A stretch of 64,000 bases of DNA from Rheinheimera pleomorphica. Its GTDB lineage: Bacteria > Pseudomonadota > Gammaproteobacteria > Enterobacterales > Alteromonadaceae. The position numbers were made by a program, and so were the translations under genes. The notes under the pieces are model-generated. The model was not told where the DNA came from, ran no database searches, and saw nothing but the letters and a program-made list of their open reading frames with translations. The stretch covers positions 1 through 64,000 of the forward strand of contig NZ_SIRR01000012.1 in assembly GCF_011634895.1 (NCBI RefSeq), given 5' to 3'. This document shows, piece by piece, positions 12,408 to 21,500 of this stretch (positions are counted from its first letter, which is position 1; the number at the start of each line of letters is the position of its first letter).

Positions 12408-14615
12408 ATGTCAGAAGCCGTACATCCTTGGGTTAATGAATACCGGGCGCGGTTAAGCAGTGGCAAGCTGCCGGCGCATAGCAGCAGTCACAGTATTGAT
12501 TTTTCAACGCTTTACCAGCTATGGCATAGTCAGCTGTGCAGCCGGCTGCTGGACTTGCAGTCGCGCTTACTGCAAGCCAAAGGCCAGAGTTTTTACACCA
12601 TCGGCAGCGCCGGGCATGAGGGCAATGCAGCTGTGGCGGCGGCGTTAAGGCTTACTGATCCGGCGTTTTTGCATTATCGCAGTGGTGCTTTTTTTATTGA
12701 GCGCAGTAAGCAACTGCCTGGCAGTACCCCGCTGTACGATATGTTGCTGTCGTTTTGTGCCAGTAGCGACGACCCGATCTCCGGAGGCCGGCATAAAGTG
12801 CTGGGCAGTCTGGCGCTGAACATACCGCCGCAAACCAGCACTATAGCATCACAGTTACCCAAAGCAGTGGGGGCGGCTTTTGCGGTCGATTTAGCTAAAC
12901 GGCTGGGGCTGGATGGTCAGTGGCCGGCCGATGCCATAGTGCTGTGCAGCTTTGGCGATGCCTCGGCCAACCATTCTACGGCACAAGGGGCAATTAATTC
13001 TGCCTGCTGGGCCGCTTATCAGCAAGTGCCGGTGCCGGTGTTGTTTGTCTGTGAAGATAATGGCCTGGGTATTTCCACGCCTACGCCCAGCGGCTGGATA
13101 GAACAGGATTTAGCCGACAGACCGGCGCTGAAATACTTTGCCGCTGACAGCCGTGATTTAGCGCAAACCTATCATGTTGCCCGCCGTGCGGCCGACTATG
13201 TGCGCAGCAAGCGTAAACCGGCGGTATTGCATTTATCGACCGTACGGTTATTTGGCCATGCCGGCGCTGATGCGGAAGTGGCGTATCGCACCAAAACGCA
13301 AATTGAAGCCGAGCTGGAGCTGGACCCCTTGCTTAGCAGCACGGCAGCACTGCTTGCCAGCGGTGACATTACCGCAGAGCAGTTGTTGGCGCAGTTAAAC
13401 GCGCTGGTAGCGCAAATTGCCCGGGTGGCTGCGGTAGCCAGCAACCAGCCCAAGCTGACCACGGCGGCGCAGGTGATGGCGTCTATCGCGCCACAGCGTG
13501 CTGCGGTGCCGGTACCACTGCTGCCGGATGTTGAAGCACGCCAGCAACTGTTTGCTTTTGATCAGCATAACATCGGCAAAAAACAACACCTGGCGAAATT
13601 ACTGAACTGGGCACTGCATGATGTGCTGGCACAATATAAAAATACTGTGGTGTTTGGCGAAGATGTCGGCAAAAAGGGCGGTGTTTATGGTGTTACCCAG
13701 CACTTAGTCCATGCTTTTGGCAGTAACAGGGTGATTAATACCCTGCTGGATGAGCAAAGTATTCTCGGCATGGCGATAGGCCTGTCGCAGCAGGGCTTTA
13801 TTTCGATACCGGAAATTCAGTTTCTGGCCTATGTGCACAATGCTGAAGATCAAATTCGCGGCGAAGCAGCGACCTTGCCGTTTTTCTCTAACGGCCAGTA
13901 TCACAATGCGATGGTGATCCGTATTGCCGGTCTGGCCTATCAGCGCGGCTTTGGCGGCCATTTTCATAATGACAACTCCTTTGCTGTGTTTCGCGATATT
14001 CCCGGTGTGATCCTGTTTTGTCCATCTAACGGTTATGACGCGGCCTTGTTATTGCGTCAGGCCGTTGCGCTTGCGCATCAGCAAAAACGGCTGGTTATTT
14101 TCCTGGAGCCGATAGCGCTTTATATGACGCGTGATTTAGCCGCAGGCGATGGCTTATGGTTACACGATTACCCTACACCCGATACGCCGCTACCAGAGCT
14201 TGGTGAACCGGCTGTGTATGGCAATGGTGATGAGCTGGCCATTATCAGCTACGGCAATGGTTATTACTTAAGCCGCCAGGCCGAGCAAGAGCTGGCAGCG
14301 CAGGGCTATCAGATCCGGCTGCTGGATTTACGCACCTTAGTGCCGCTGCACACTGAACTGATTGTCAAAGCGCTTAGGGGGTGTCGCAAGGTACTGATTG
14401 TCGATGAATGCCGCCGTCGAGGCTCGTTAAGTGAAGAGCTGTTTACTGCCTTACATGAGGCTAAACCAGGGCATTTTAGCATTTCGCGGTTGTGCGCTGA
14501 AGACAGCTTTATTCCGTTAGGGGCGGCGGCTTATGCCGTATTGCCATCGAAGCAGCAAATTGTGCAACAGGCACTTAGCCTGCTAACGGTTTCAACTGAA
14601 CAGGTGATGTTATGA
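12408..14615 (+). CDS. Fused alpha/beta TPP-dependent 2-oxoacid dehydrogenase E1 component
   Basis: The 735-residue protein fuses an E1 alpha part (about 1-370, TPP/Mg motif GDAS at 183-186 with Asn218) to an E1 beta part (about 393-735, with FGEDVGKKGGVYG and LLDEQSILGMAIG). Such enzymes decarboxylate a 2-oxoacid and pass the acyl group to a lipoyl E2. No E2, E3 or lipoyl domain is encoded nearby. Its place between gcdH and an acyltransferase suggests 2-oxoadipate as substrate, but branched-chain or other oxoacids are equally possible from sequence alone. A ribosome site (CGGAG) precedes the ATG; the stop overlaps the next start by four bases. Confidence 0.85.
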   Translation: MSEAVHPWVNEYRARLSSGKLPAHSSSHSIDFSTLYQLWHSQLCSRLLDLQSRLLQAKGQSFYTIGSAGHEGNAAVAAALRLTDPAFLHYRSGAFFIERSKQLPGSTPLYDMLLSFCASSDDPISGGRHKVLGSLALNIPPQTSTIASQLPKAVGAAFAVDLAKRLGLDGQWPADAIVLCSFGDASANHSTAQGAINSACWAAYQQVPVPVLFVCEDNGLGISTPTPSGWIEQDLADRPALKYFAADSRDLAQTYHVARRAADYVRSKRKPAVLHLSTVRLFGHAGADAEVAYRTKTQIEAELELDPLLSSTAALLASGDITAEQLLAQLNALVAQIARVAAVASNQPKLTTAAQVMASIAPQRAAVPVPLLPDVEARQQLFAFDQHNIGKKQHLAKLLNWALHDVLAQYKNTVVFGEDVGKKGGVYGVTQHLVHAFGSNRVINTLLDEQSILGMAIGLSQQGFISIPEIQFLAYVHNAEDQIRGEAATLPFFSNGQYHNAMVIRIAGLAYQRGFGGHFHNDNSFAVFRDIPGVILFCPSNGYDAALLLRQAVALAHQQKRLVIFLEPIALYMTRDLAAGDGLWLHDYPTPDTPLPELGEPAVYGNGDELAIISYGNGYYLSRQAEQELAAQGYQIRLLDLRTLVPLHTELIVKALRGCRKVLIVDECRRRGSLSEELFTALHEAKPGHFSISRLCAEDSFIPLGAAAYAVLPSKQQIVQQALSLLTVSTEQVML

Positions 14616-15634
14616 AGAAGACGGCGTTGGTGGTGTGTCCGGGACGGGGCACTTACAATAAAGCCGAGCTGGGTTACATCAGCCAACATGCTAAAGACCG
14701 TGCTTTGCTGGCGCAGTTTGACGCAGTAAGGGCTGATGCCGGTTTAGCAACAGTCACTGAACTTGATAGCCAGACCCTATTTAGCCGCAGTACGCATTTA
14801 AAAGCAGAAAATGCCGCCGCCCTGATATTTGCCGCCGGCATGGTGGATTATCGCAGTATTAACCCTGAGCAGTTTGACGTGGTGGCGGTAACCGGCAATT
14901 CGATGGGCTGGTATACCGCGCTGGGTTGCGCCGGGGTATTGGCTGCGGATAGCGGTATGCAGTTAGTTACTGACATGGCGCTGTTAACGGCCACTGGTGC
15001 CGGTGCACAGTTTATTTATCCGGTTATTGATGAAAACTGGTGTCCGGATCCGACGCGGTCTGCTTTAGTGCAGCAACAACTGACTAAACATCATGGCGAT
15101 CTGTTTATGTCGATTGTCTATGGTGGCTATGCCGTGCTGGCTGGTAGTGAAGCGGCGGTAAAGGCCGCCATGGCAGCATTACCCCCTTGCGATGATCGCT
15201 TTCCGCTGCTGTTGCCGAGCCATGCTGCTTTTCATACCCGCTTTATGCAGGCGGCATCAGATAACGCTCTGGCGCTTTGGCCGGCAACACGCTTTAACCA
15301 GCCACAACTGCCAATGATTGATGGGCGCGGCCAGGTCTGGCCAAATTTTGGCAGTGATTTAGCGGCGCTGCAGCGTTATACACTGCAACATCAGGTATGT
15401 CAGACCTATGATTTTAGTAAAGCGCTGCAAGTGGCGGTAAAAGAATTTGCGCCCGAGCATATTATTTTGTTGGGCCCGGGGGCCAGTCTGGGCGGCGCTG
15501 TGGCACAAAGCCTGATTCAAATTGGCTGGCAGGGGCTTAAATCCAAACAAGATTTTGTGACCGCGCAGCAAAGTGATCGGCCCTATGTGTTGAGTATGGG
15601 GCTGCCAGAGCAGCGACATCACGAGGTCTGTTAA
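14612..15634 (+). CDS. FabD-like acyltransferase-fold protein
   Basis: The 340-residue protein has the malonyl-CoA:ACP transacylase fold. The nucleophile elbow GNSMG has Ser97, and the PSH segment places a catalytic histidine at about residue 204. It differs from housekeeping FabD by starting with an unusual VVCPGRGTYNKAELGY segment and by its operon, which has no fatty-acid genes. It overlaps the E1 gene by four bases, so the two are made together. It may move an acyl group formed by the E1 to CoA or another carrier; this is inference. The actual acyl donor and acceptor are unknown. Confidence 0.75.
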   Translation: MKKTALVVCPGRGTYNKAELGYISQHAKDRALLAQFDAVRADAGLATVTELDSQTLFSRSTHLKAENAAALIFAAGMVDYRSINPEQFDVVAVTGNSMGWYTALGCAGVLAADSGMQLVTDMALLTATGAGAQFIYPVIDENWCPDPTRSALVQQQLTKHHGDLFMSIVYGGYAVLAGSEAAVKAAMAALPPCDDRFPLLLPSHAAFHTRFMQAASDNALALWPATRFNQPQLPMIDGRGQVWPNFGSDLAALQRYTLQHQVCQTYDFSKALQVAVKEFAPEHIILLGPGASLGGAVAQSLIQIGWQGLKSKQDFVTAQQSDRPYVLSMGLPEQRHHEVC

Positions 15635-16813
15635 TTAATGCACCCTCGCCAATTGATTTAAAATAGAAAGCTTATGTTCATAGCGTTGCTGGTCTTCATT
15701 TGAAGGCGCGTTGCGGCGAGCTTTCTTCATATATTTTACGGCTTGCTCATTTTCGTTCAGCACATAATAAGTTCTGGCTAACCCAAAATAGGCCTCATGG
15801 TTTTTGTTATCCAGCGAGACGGCATTCTTATATTTTTCGATTGCATCAATATAGTCATGATGACTAAATGCTTCATTACCGAGCATCAGGAAGTAGTATG
15901 GATTACGGCTTCGTTTGGCCAAGACTGTTTGCTCCAGCCTTTGTGCCTCTGTCGGCCTGCCGGTTTGCCGGTATAACACAGCTAAATTGGCCAGGGTATT
16001 AGTTGCATCCGGTTTAAGTGCCAAACTGTGTTGATAGCTTAGTTCTGCCAGATCGTACATGCCATTTACCCGATATAGCACACCAAGGTTAGACCAGGTT
16101 ACAGCATAGTTCGGTGCAACTTTCGCCGCAGCTTTATAATAGGAATATGCCGCGGCATAATTGTCTATGGCAAATGCCAGTGCCGCTTTATTGTTGTAAA
16201 ACATCGCAACTACGGTATCTGTATCAATTGAACGTTCAGGAAACTGTTGTTTAAGGCTGTAGGGGTCAAAATCAACGACAAAATCACTGCCTAATATCAC
16301 CATGCCAGAAAAATCTCGCGAGACCCGATGTTGCTGCAACCGGACATTAATATGTCCATTTAACCAGGTTTGACTCAGAGCGCTTGTCCAGTATTCCGGA
16401 ATTTGAATATCCTGAAACGTTGCGCTCATGCCAAGCTCTTTTGCCATGCTATAAGCGAGAATAGACAGGCTTAAACAATTAGCCTTACCCGATGCAATCG
16501 TTTCGCTCGCTGTTTTGGTTGCCGCATTGTCATACAATAATCCATCTTTGGCGTAAGAAAAAATCAGTTTAAGTGCTGACTTGGTCCGTTCTTCGACAGA
16601 TTGAGTGTTTGTAAGGATGCGCGCTAACTCAACTTTAGTTTGTTCAGGCAATGCAAAAATTTGCTCGGGGGTTTCAGGTTGTTGGACGGTGCCGTTAAAA
16701 GTGATGTCGGGTAGAAGACCTTCAGGCGTAGACACGGAAGTCTGGTGCATCGTTTGACATGCACTGAGCGTTATAACGGTTAGAAAAGCATATGCCAACA
16801 GCCTTAACTTCAT
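15635..16813 (-). CDS. TPR lipoprotein with transglutaminase-like domain
   Basis: Taking the ATG at 16813, which has TTGAGG just upstream, gives 392 residues with a lipoprotein signal (lipobox LSAC, Cys near residue 17). A papain/transglutaminase-like region follows (about 90-190; GKANCLSLSILAY holds the likely nucleophile Cys), then at least three to four tetratricopeptide repeats to the C terminus. It should sit on the inner face of the outer membrane. A longer frame from 17092 overlaps the divergent gene and has no signal, so I rejected it. Its stop codon directly abuts the stop of the acyltransferase on the other strand. Confidence 0.8.
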   Translation of the reverse strand: MKLRLLAYAFLTVITLSACQTMHQTSVSTPEGLLPDITFNGTVQQPETPEQIFALPEQTKVELARILTNTQSVEERTKSALKLIFSYAKDGLLYDNAATKTASETIASGKANCLSLSILAYSMAKELGMSATFQDIQIPEYWTSALSQTWLNGHINVRLQQHRVSRDFSGMVILGSDFVVDFDPYSLKQQFPERSIDTDTVVAMFYNNKAALAFAIDNYAAAYSYYKAAAKVAPNYAVTWSNLGVLYRVNGMYDLAELSYQHSLALKPDATNTLANLAVLYRQTGRPTEAQRLEQTVLAKRSRNPYYFLMLGNEAFSHHDYIDAIEKYKNAVSLDNKNHEAYFGLARTYYVLNENEQAVKYMKKARRNAPSNEDQQRYEHKLSILNQLARVH

Positions 16814-16976
16814 ATCAACCTCAATGGTACTGCTACTTATTAAATATAGTCTACAGCTTTGAATAAGCATTTTTTTAGCACGCAGAGTTGTCGGGGCGAT
16901 GCGTGAATGTGACAGCCGGTTGTGATTTTGTGGTGGATCAAGTACAAAGAAGTGTCCAACAGCACAGGAACTTACG

Positions 16977-17975
16977 ATGAAAACAATAATATTTGCTGCT
17001 GTAATAAGCGTTTTTTCTGCTACCGCGCTGGCGAAAGCGCCTATTGGTATAGTGATCCATGGCGGTGCCGGCACCATAAGCCGTGATAGCATGAACCCGG
17101 CGCAAGAGCAGGCTTATCACGCCATGCTGGCACATGCGGTGAACCAGGGGTACAAGGTACTGGAACGTGGCGGTAACAGTTTAGATGCGGTTACCGCAGC
17201 CGTTACAGTGCTGGAAGACTCACCGTTATTTAATGCGGGTAAAGGTGCCGTTTATACCTTTGATGAAAGCCATGAACTGGATGCCTCTATTATGGATGGC
17301 CGCAACCGCGCCGCCGGGGCTGTGGCCGGTGTTACTAATGTAAAGAATCCGATACTGTTAGCGCGGGCGGTGATGGAAAAATCAGTGCATGTGATGTTAG
17401 CAGGCAAGGGAGCTGAACAGTTTGCCAAAGAGCAGCAACTGGAACTGGTTGACAACAACTATTTTAATACCGAATTTCGCTATGAGGCATTAAAGCGCGC
17501 CAAACAAGCGATAGCACCACAGCCGCATCAGGCGGCATTGCCTTATGATCCGGCATGGAAAATGGGCACCGTTGGCGCGGTAGCGATTGATCGCAACGGC
17601 AATTTGGCGGCGGCCACCTCAACCGGCGGTATGACGGCCAAACGTTATGGCCGTATTGGTGATGCACCGGTAATCGGCGCGGGTAATTTTGCTGATCAGC
17701 AATGTGCGGTGTCAGCAACCGGCCATGGTGAGTTTTTTATCCGTTACCAGGTGGCCAGTGATATCTGTGCCCGCGTTAAATATCAGCAAAAATCCGCTCA
17801 GGCTGCAGCAACAGAGGTGTTAGCTGAGTTAAAAGCTGTCGGTGGTGATGGCGGTGTTATTGTTGTCGATAGTAAAGGCCAGCTTAGCTGGGTATTTAAC
17901 ACCGAAGGCATGTATCGTGCACGCAAAACCGAAGGTGGTGAAGTGCTTAGCGAAATCTTTGCCAGTAGTCATTGA
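16977..17975 (+). CDS. iaaA: Isoaspartyl peptidase / L-asparaginase (Ntn hydrolase), exported
   Basis: The 332-residue protein belongs to the plant-type asparaginase family, which self-cleaves to expose an N-terminal threonine. The cleavage site is visible as KMGTVGAVA, with Thr as nucleophile. The N terminus is a signal peptide (hydrophobic core AAVISVFSATALA), so the enzyme is periplasmic; the E. coli homologue is cytoplasmic. Conserved segments VIHGGAGT and STGGMTAKRYGRIGD are present. It hydrolyses beta-aspartyl dipeptides and asparagine. Confidence 0.9.
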   Translation: MKTIIFAAVISVFSATALAKAPIGIVIHGGAGTISRDSMNPAQEQAYHAMLAHAVNQGYKVLERGGNSLDAVTAAVTVLEDSPLFNAGKGAVYTFDESHELDASIMDGRNRAAGAVAGVTNVKNPILLARAVMEKSVHVMLAGKGAEQFAKEQQLELVDNNYFNTEFRYEALKRAKQAIAPQPHQAALPYDPAWKMGTVGAVAIDRNGNLAAATSTGGMTAKRYGRIGDAPVIGAGNFADQQCAVSATGHGEFFIRYQVASDICARVKYQQKSAQAAATEVLAELKAVGGDGGVIVVDSKGQLSWVFNTEGMYRARKTEGGEVLSEIFASSH

Positions 17976-18050
17976 TTTTGCAGCAAAGCGGCTAAATTCA
18001 GCTAACCTTAACAAGAGCCTTAAGCTCAGAACGACAGTGCAGGGGGAAGC

Positions 18051-18470
18051 ATGGATTTACTCAAAGTGGCAGATTATATGAACCGGCATCCGGTAACCTT
18101 TACCGCCGACATGCCGGTTGAGATGGCAGTTGATCGGCTGATTAAAGGCCGCCAGACCGGTGGCCCTGTTATTGATAACCATAAAAAAATTATTGGTTTT
18201 CTTTCCGAGCAGGACTGCTTACAACGGATGTTAATGTCGACTTACCACGACCAGCAGGCCGCCAGAGTAGCGGATGTGATGAACCCTGCGGTGCTAACGG
18301 TAAAAGGTTATGACGGTATTATCGATTTAGCGCAAATTATGCTTAAAGCCAAGCCCAAGTTGTACCCGGTAGTAGATGATGATGGTTATTTGCTCGGTAT
18401 TATTACCCGCTCTGATGTGCTGGGAGCGATAGATAAAGAGCTGCATTCGCACTACGGCAAAGTAGGTTAG
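18051..18470 (+). CDS. Two-CBS-domain protein
   Basis: This 139-residue protein consists only of a CBS (Bateman) pair, at about 1-65 and 72-135, with the repeated pattern VADYMNRHPVTF and VADVMNPAVLTV. Stand-alone CBS proteins bind adenosine nucleotides and regulate partner proteins; no partner is evident here. A strong ribosome site (AGGGGGA) precedes the start. An intrinsic terminator follows about 40 bases downstream, so it is probably transcribed alone. Confidence 0.88.
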   Translation: MDLLKVADYMNRHPVTFTADMPVEMAVDRLIKGRQTGGPVIDNHKKIIGFLSEQDCLQRMLMSTYHDQQAARVADVMNPAVLTVKGYDGIIDLAQIMLKAKPKLYPVVDDDGYLLGIITRSDVLGAIDKELHSHYGKVG

Positions 18471-18509
18471 CGTTAACGCTGGATCTTTACCTGTTGCTCT
18501 TGGTAGCAT

Positions 18510-18540
18510 GGCGCCCTCTGTTAATGAGGGCGTTGTTTTG
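18510..18540 (+). terminator. Intrinsic terminator that contains the hrpA ribosome site
   Basis: The stem CGCCCTC (18512-18518) / GAGGGCG (18526-18532) is followed by TTGTTTTG. It ends the CBS gene. Its 3' arm carries GAGGG, seven bases ahead of a TTG that begins the hrpA frame, so terminator and translation start overlap. Confidence 0.7.
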
Positions 18541-21500
18541 TCTGAAGCTGTTATCTCTGTATCTGAACTGCATTCCCGTATTACGCATTGTCTGTTAAAA
18601 GACCAGTTTCGCCTGCGCCGGCGCTTGCACAATTGCAAAACGTTAGCCGATGATGCCAAAACTACCCAGTTGCAGCGTATCGCTGCCGATATCCAGCGCT
18701 CTGAGGCATTGCGTGCGCAACGGGCACAAGGGTTACCTAACGTCAGTTATCCGCCGCAACTGCCGGTATCTGAGAAAAAAGAGGATATAAAAGCTGCCAT
18801 TGCTGCCAATCAGGTCGTGATCATTGCCGGTGAAACCGGCTCGGGTAAAACCACGCAAATTCCGAAAATCTGCCTGGAGTTAGGTCGTGGCGTAGCCGGA
18901 ATGATAGGCCATACCCAACCACGGCGCTTAGCCGCGCGTAGTGTCTGTGACCGTATCGCCGAAGAGCTGCAATGTCAGGTGGGCAATCAGGTGGGTTATA
19001 AAATCCGCTTTGGCGATCACACCGGTGATAATACCTTTGTCAAGCTGATGACCGACGGTATCCTGCTGGCTGAAATTCAGCAGGACAGGTTTTTAAACCA
19101 GTATGACACTTTAATTATCGATGAAGCGCATGAGCGCAGTTTGAATATCGACTTTCTGCTGGGGTATTTAAAGCAGCTACTGCCAAAACGGCCCGATTTA
19201 AAACTGATTATTACCTCGGCCACCATCGATCCACAGCGCTTTTCGCGGCACTTTTTTAATGCGCCGGTGATTGAAGTGTCCGGCCGTACTTTTCCGGTTG
19301 AAACCCGTTACCGGCCTGTATCAGAGCAGGACGATAAAGATGCCGATCAGCTGCAGGGCATTTTTGATGCGGTAGAAGAGCTATACCGTGAGCCTGCGGG
19401 TGATATTCTGATCTTTTTAAACGGCGAACGCGAAATACGCGACACTGCCGATGCGCTGGAAAAACTCAAGTTGCCGCATACCGAAGTGCTGCCGTTGTAT
19501 GCCCGTTTAAGTGCAGCTGAGCAAAACCGTATCTTCCAAAGCCATGCCGGCCGGCGCATCGTACTGGCAACTAATGTCGCCGAAACGTCGCTAACGGTAC
19601 CGGGCATTCGTTATGTTATTGACCCCGGCACTGCACGGTTATCACGCTACAGTTATCGCTCAAAGGTGCAGCAACTGCCGATAGAAGCGATTAGTCAGGC
19701 CAGTGCCAACCAGCGTAAAGGCCGTTGTGGCCGGGTGGCAGCCGGTATCTGTATTCGCTTGTACAGCGAAGAAGATTTTAACAGCCGGCCAGAGTTTACC
19801 GATCCGGAAATCCTGCGCACTAACTTAGCCTCGGTCATTATGCAAATGCTGGCACTGGGACTGGGCGATATTGCCGCTTTTCCGTTTTTGCAAAAGCCGG
19901 ATAGCCGCTTTATAAACGACGGTATTAAATTGCTCGAAGAGCTTGGCGCCATACCGCTTAAGCGCGATAAAAGCGGCTTGAAACTCACTGAACTGGGCAA
20001 AAAGCTGGCGCGCTTGCCAATAGATCCGCGCCTGGCCCGCATGGTGTTGTTTGCCGCAGACAATGGCAGTTTGGCTGATGTGCTGGTGTTGGCAGCGGCG
20101 TTATCCATTCAGGACCCGCGCGAGCGGCCGTTAGATAAGCAGCAAAAAGCCGATCAGTGTCACAGTCGTTTTGCCGATCCGGACTCTGACTTTGCCAGTT
20201 GGCTAAAACTCTGGCAGTACTTGCAGGAGCAGCAAGAGCAGCTGAGCAATAACCAGTTTCGTCGTTTATGCCGGCAGGAGTTTTTAAACTACCTGCGGGT
20301 GCGCGAATGGCAGGACTTAACCGGCCAATTAACGCAATTAATTCAAGAGCAAGGCTACCGCTTAACCAGCCAGCCTGCCGGTTATCAAGCCATTCATCAG
20401 GCGGTGCTGAGCGGTTTGCTGGGCCAGGTTGGCTTTAAAGACAGTGAGGCCGATTATTTAGGCCCACGGCAAACACGGTTTTATGTGTTCCCCGGCAGCC
20501 ATCTGTTTAAACGTAAACCCAAGTGGGTGGCGGCAGCAGAATGGGTTGAAACCAGTAAGTTGTACGCCCGCACTCTGGCCAAAATTGAGCCGGAGTGGAT
20601 AGAGCCTTTAGCAGAGCATTTGGTTACGCGCAGCTACAGTGAGCCACACTGGGAGAAAAAACGTGGTGCTGTCATTGCCTACGAGCAGGTAAGCTTATAC
20701 GGGCTGGTGATCGTGCCCAAACGCGCTGTGCTGTACAGCAAAATTGATCCGGCAGTATGCCATACGCTGTTTGTGCGTGAGGCGTTGGTTAATCAGGAAC
20801 TCGGTAGCAAAGAGGCGTTTTTACAGCATAATCAACAGCTGATTGACAATATTACCGCACTGGAAGAAAAGTCCCGCCGGCGCGATATTCTGGTCGATGA
20901 AGATACGCTGGCGGCGTTTTACGCAGAGCGGGTGCCGCAGTGGGCGAATAATCGTATTGATTTTGCCAAGTGGTGGAAGAAAAAACGCAGCGAAGATGCC
21001 AGCTACCTGAATTTTGACCCAAGTAGCCTGTTTAACCGTGATGCCAGTGATATTACCGCCGATAAATTCCCTGAAAGTTGGCGTCAGGGCAATTTAACCC
21101 TGCCACTGGAATATCACTTTGCCCCCGGCGAAGTGGATGATGGCGTAAGCCTCATCATACCGCTGGCGCTGTTAAACCAACTGGACGACAATGGTTTTGA
21201 CTGGCTGATCCCGGCGCTGCGGCACGAATTGCTGGTGGCACTGATTAAATCGTTACCTAAGCAATACCGGCGTAACTTTGTGCCGGCGCCCAACTATGCT
21301 GATGCGTTAATGCAAACCATTAGCCCGGACGAGGGCAAATTACTTGATGTCATCAGTAACCGGTTAAAACGGATGTCTGGCGTCACCATACCAGAAGATG
21401 CCTGGGATCTGGCCAGCATACCGGCACATTTAAAAATGAACTTTAAAGTGGTGGATGATAAAGGCACCACCTTACAGCAAAGCCGCTCGTTAAGTGTGTT

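Noticed and set aside
16814-17092. N-terminal extension of the TPR lipoprotein
   Set aside because: It overlaps the start of the divergent isoaspartyl peptidase, lacks a ribosome site, and would bury the lipoprotein signal 93 residues inside.
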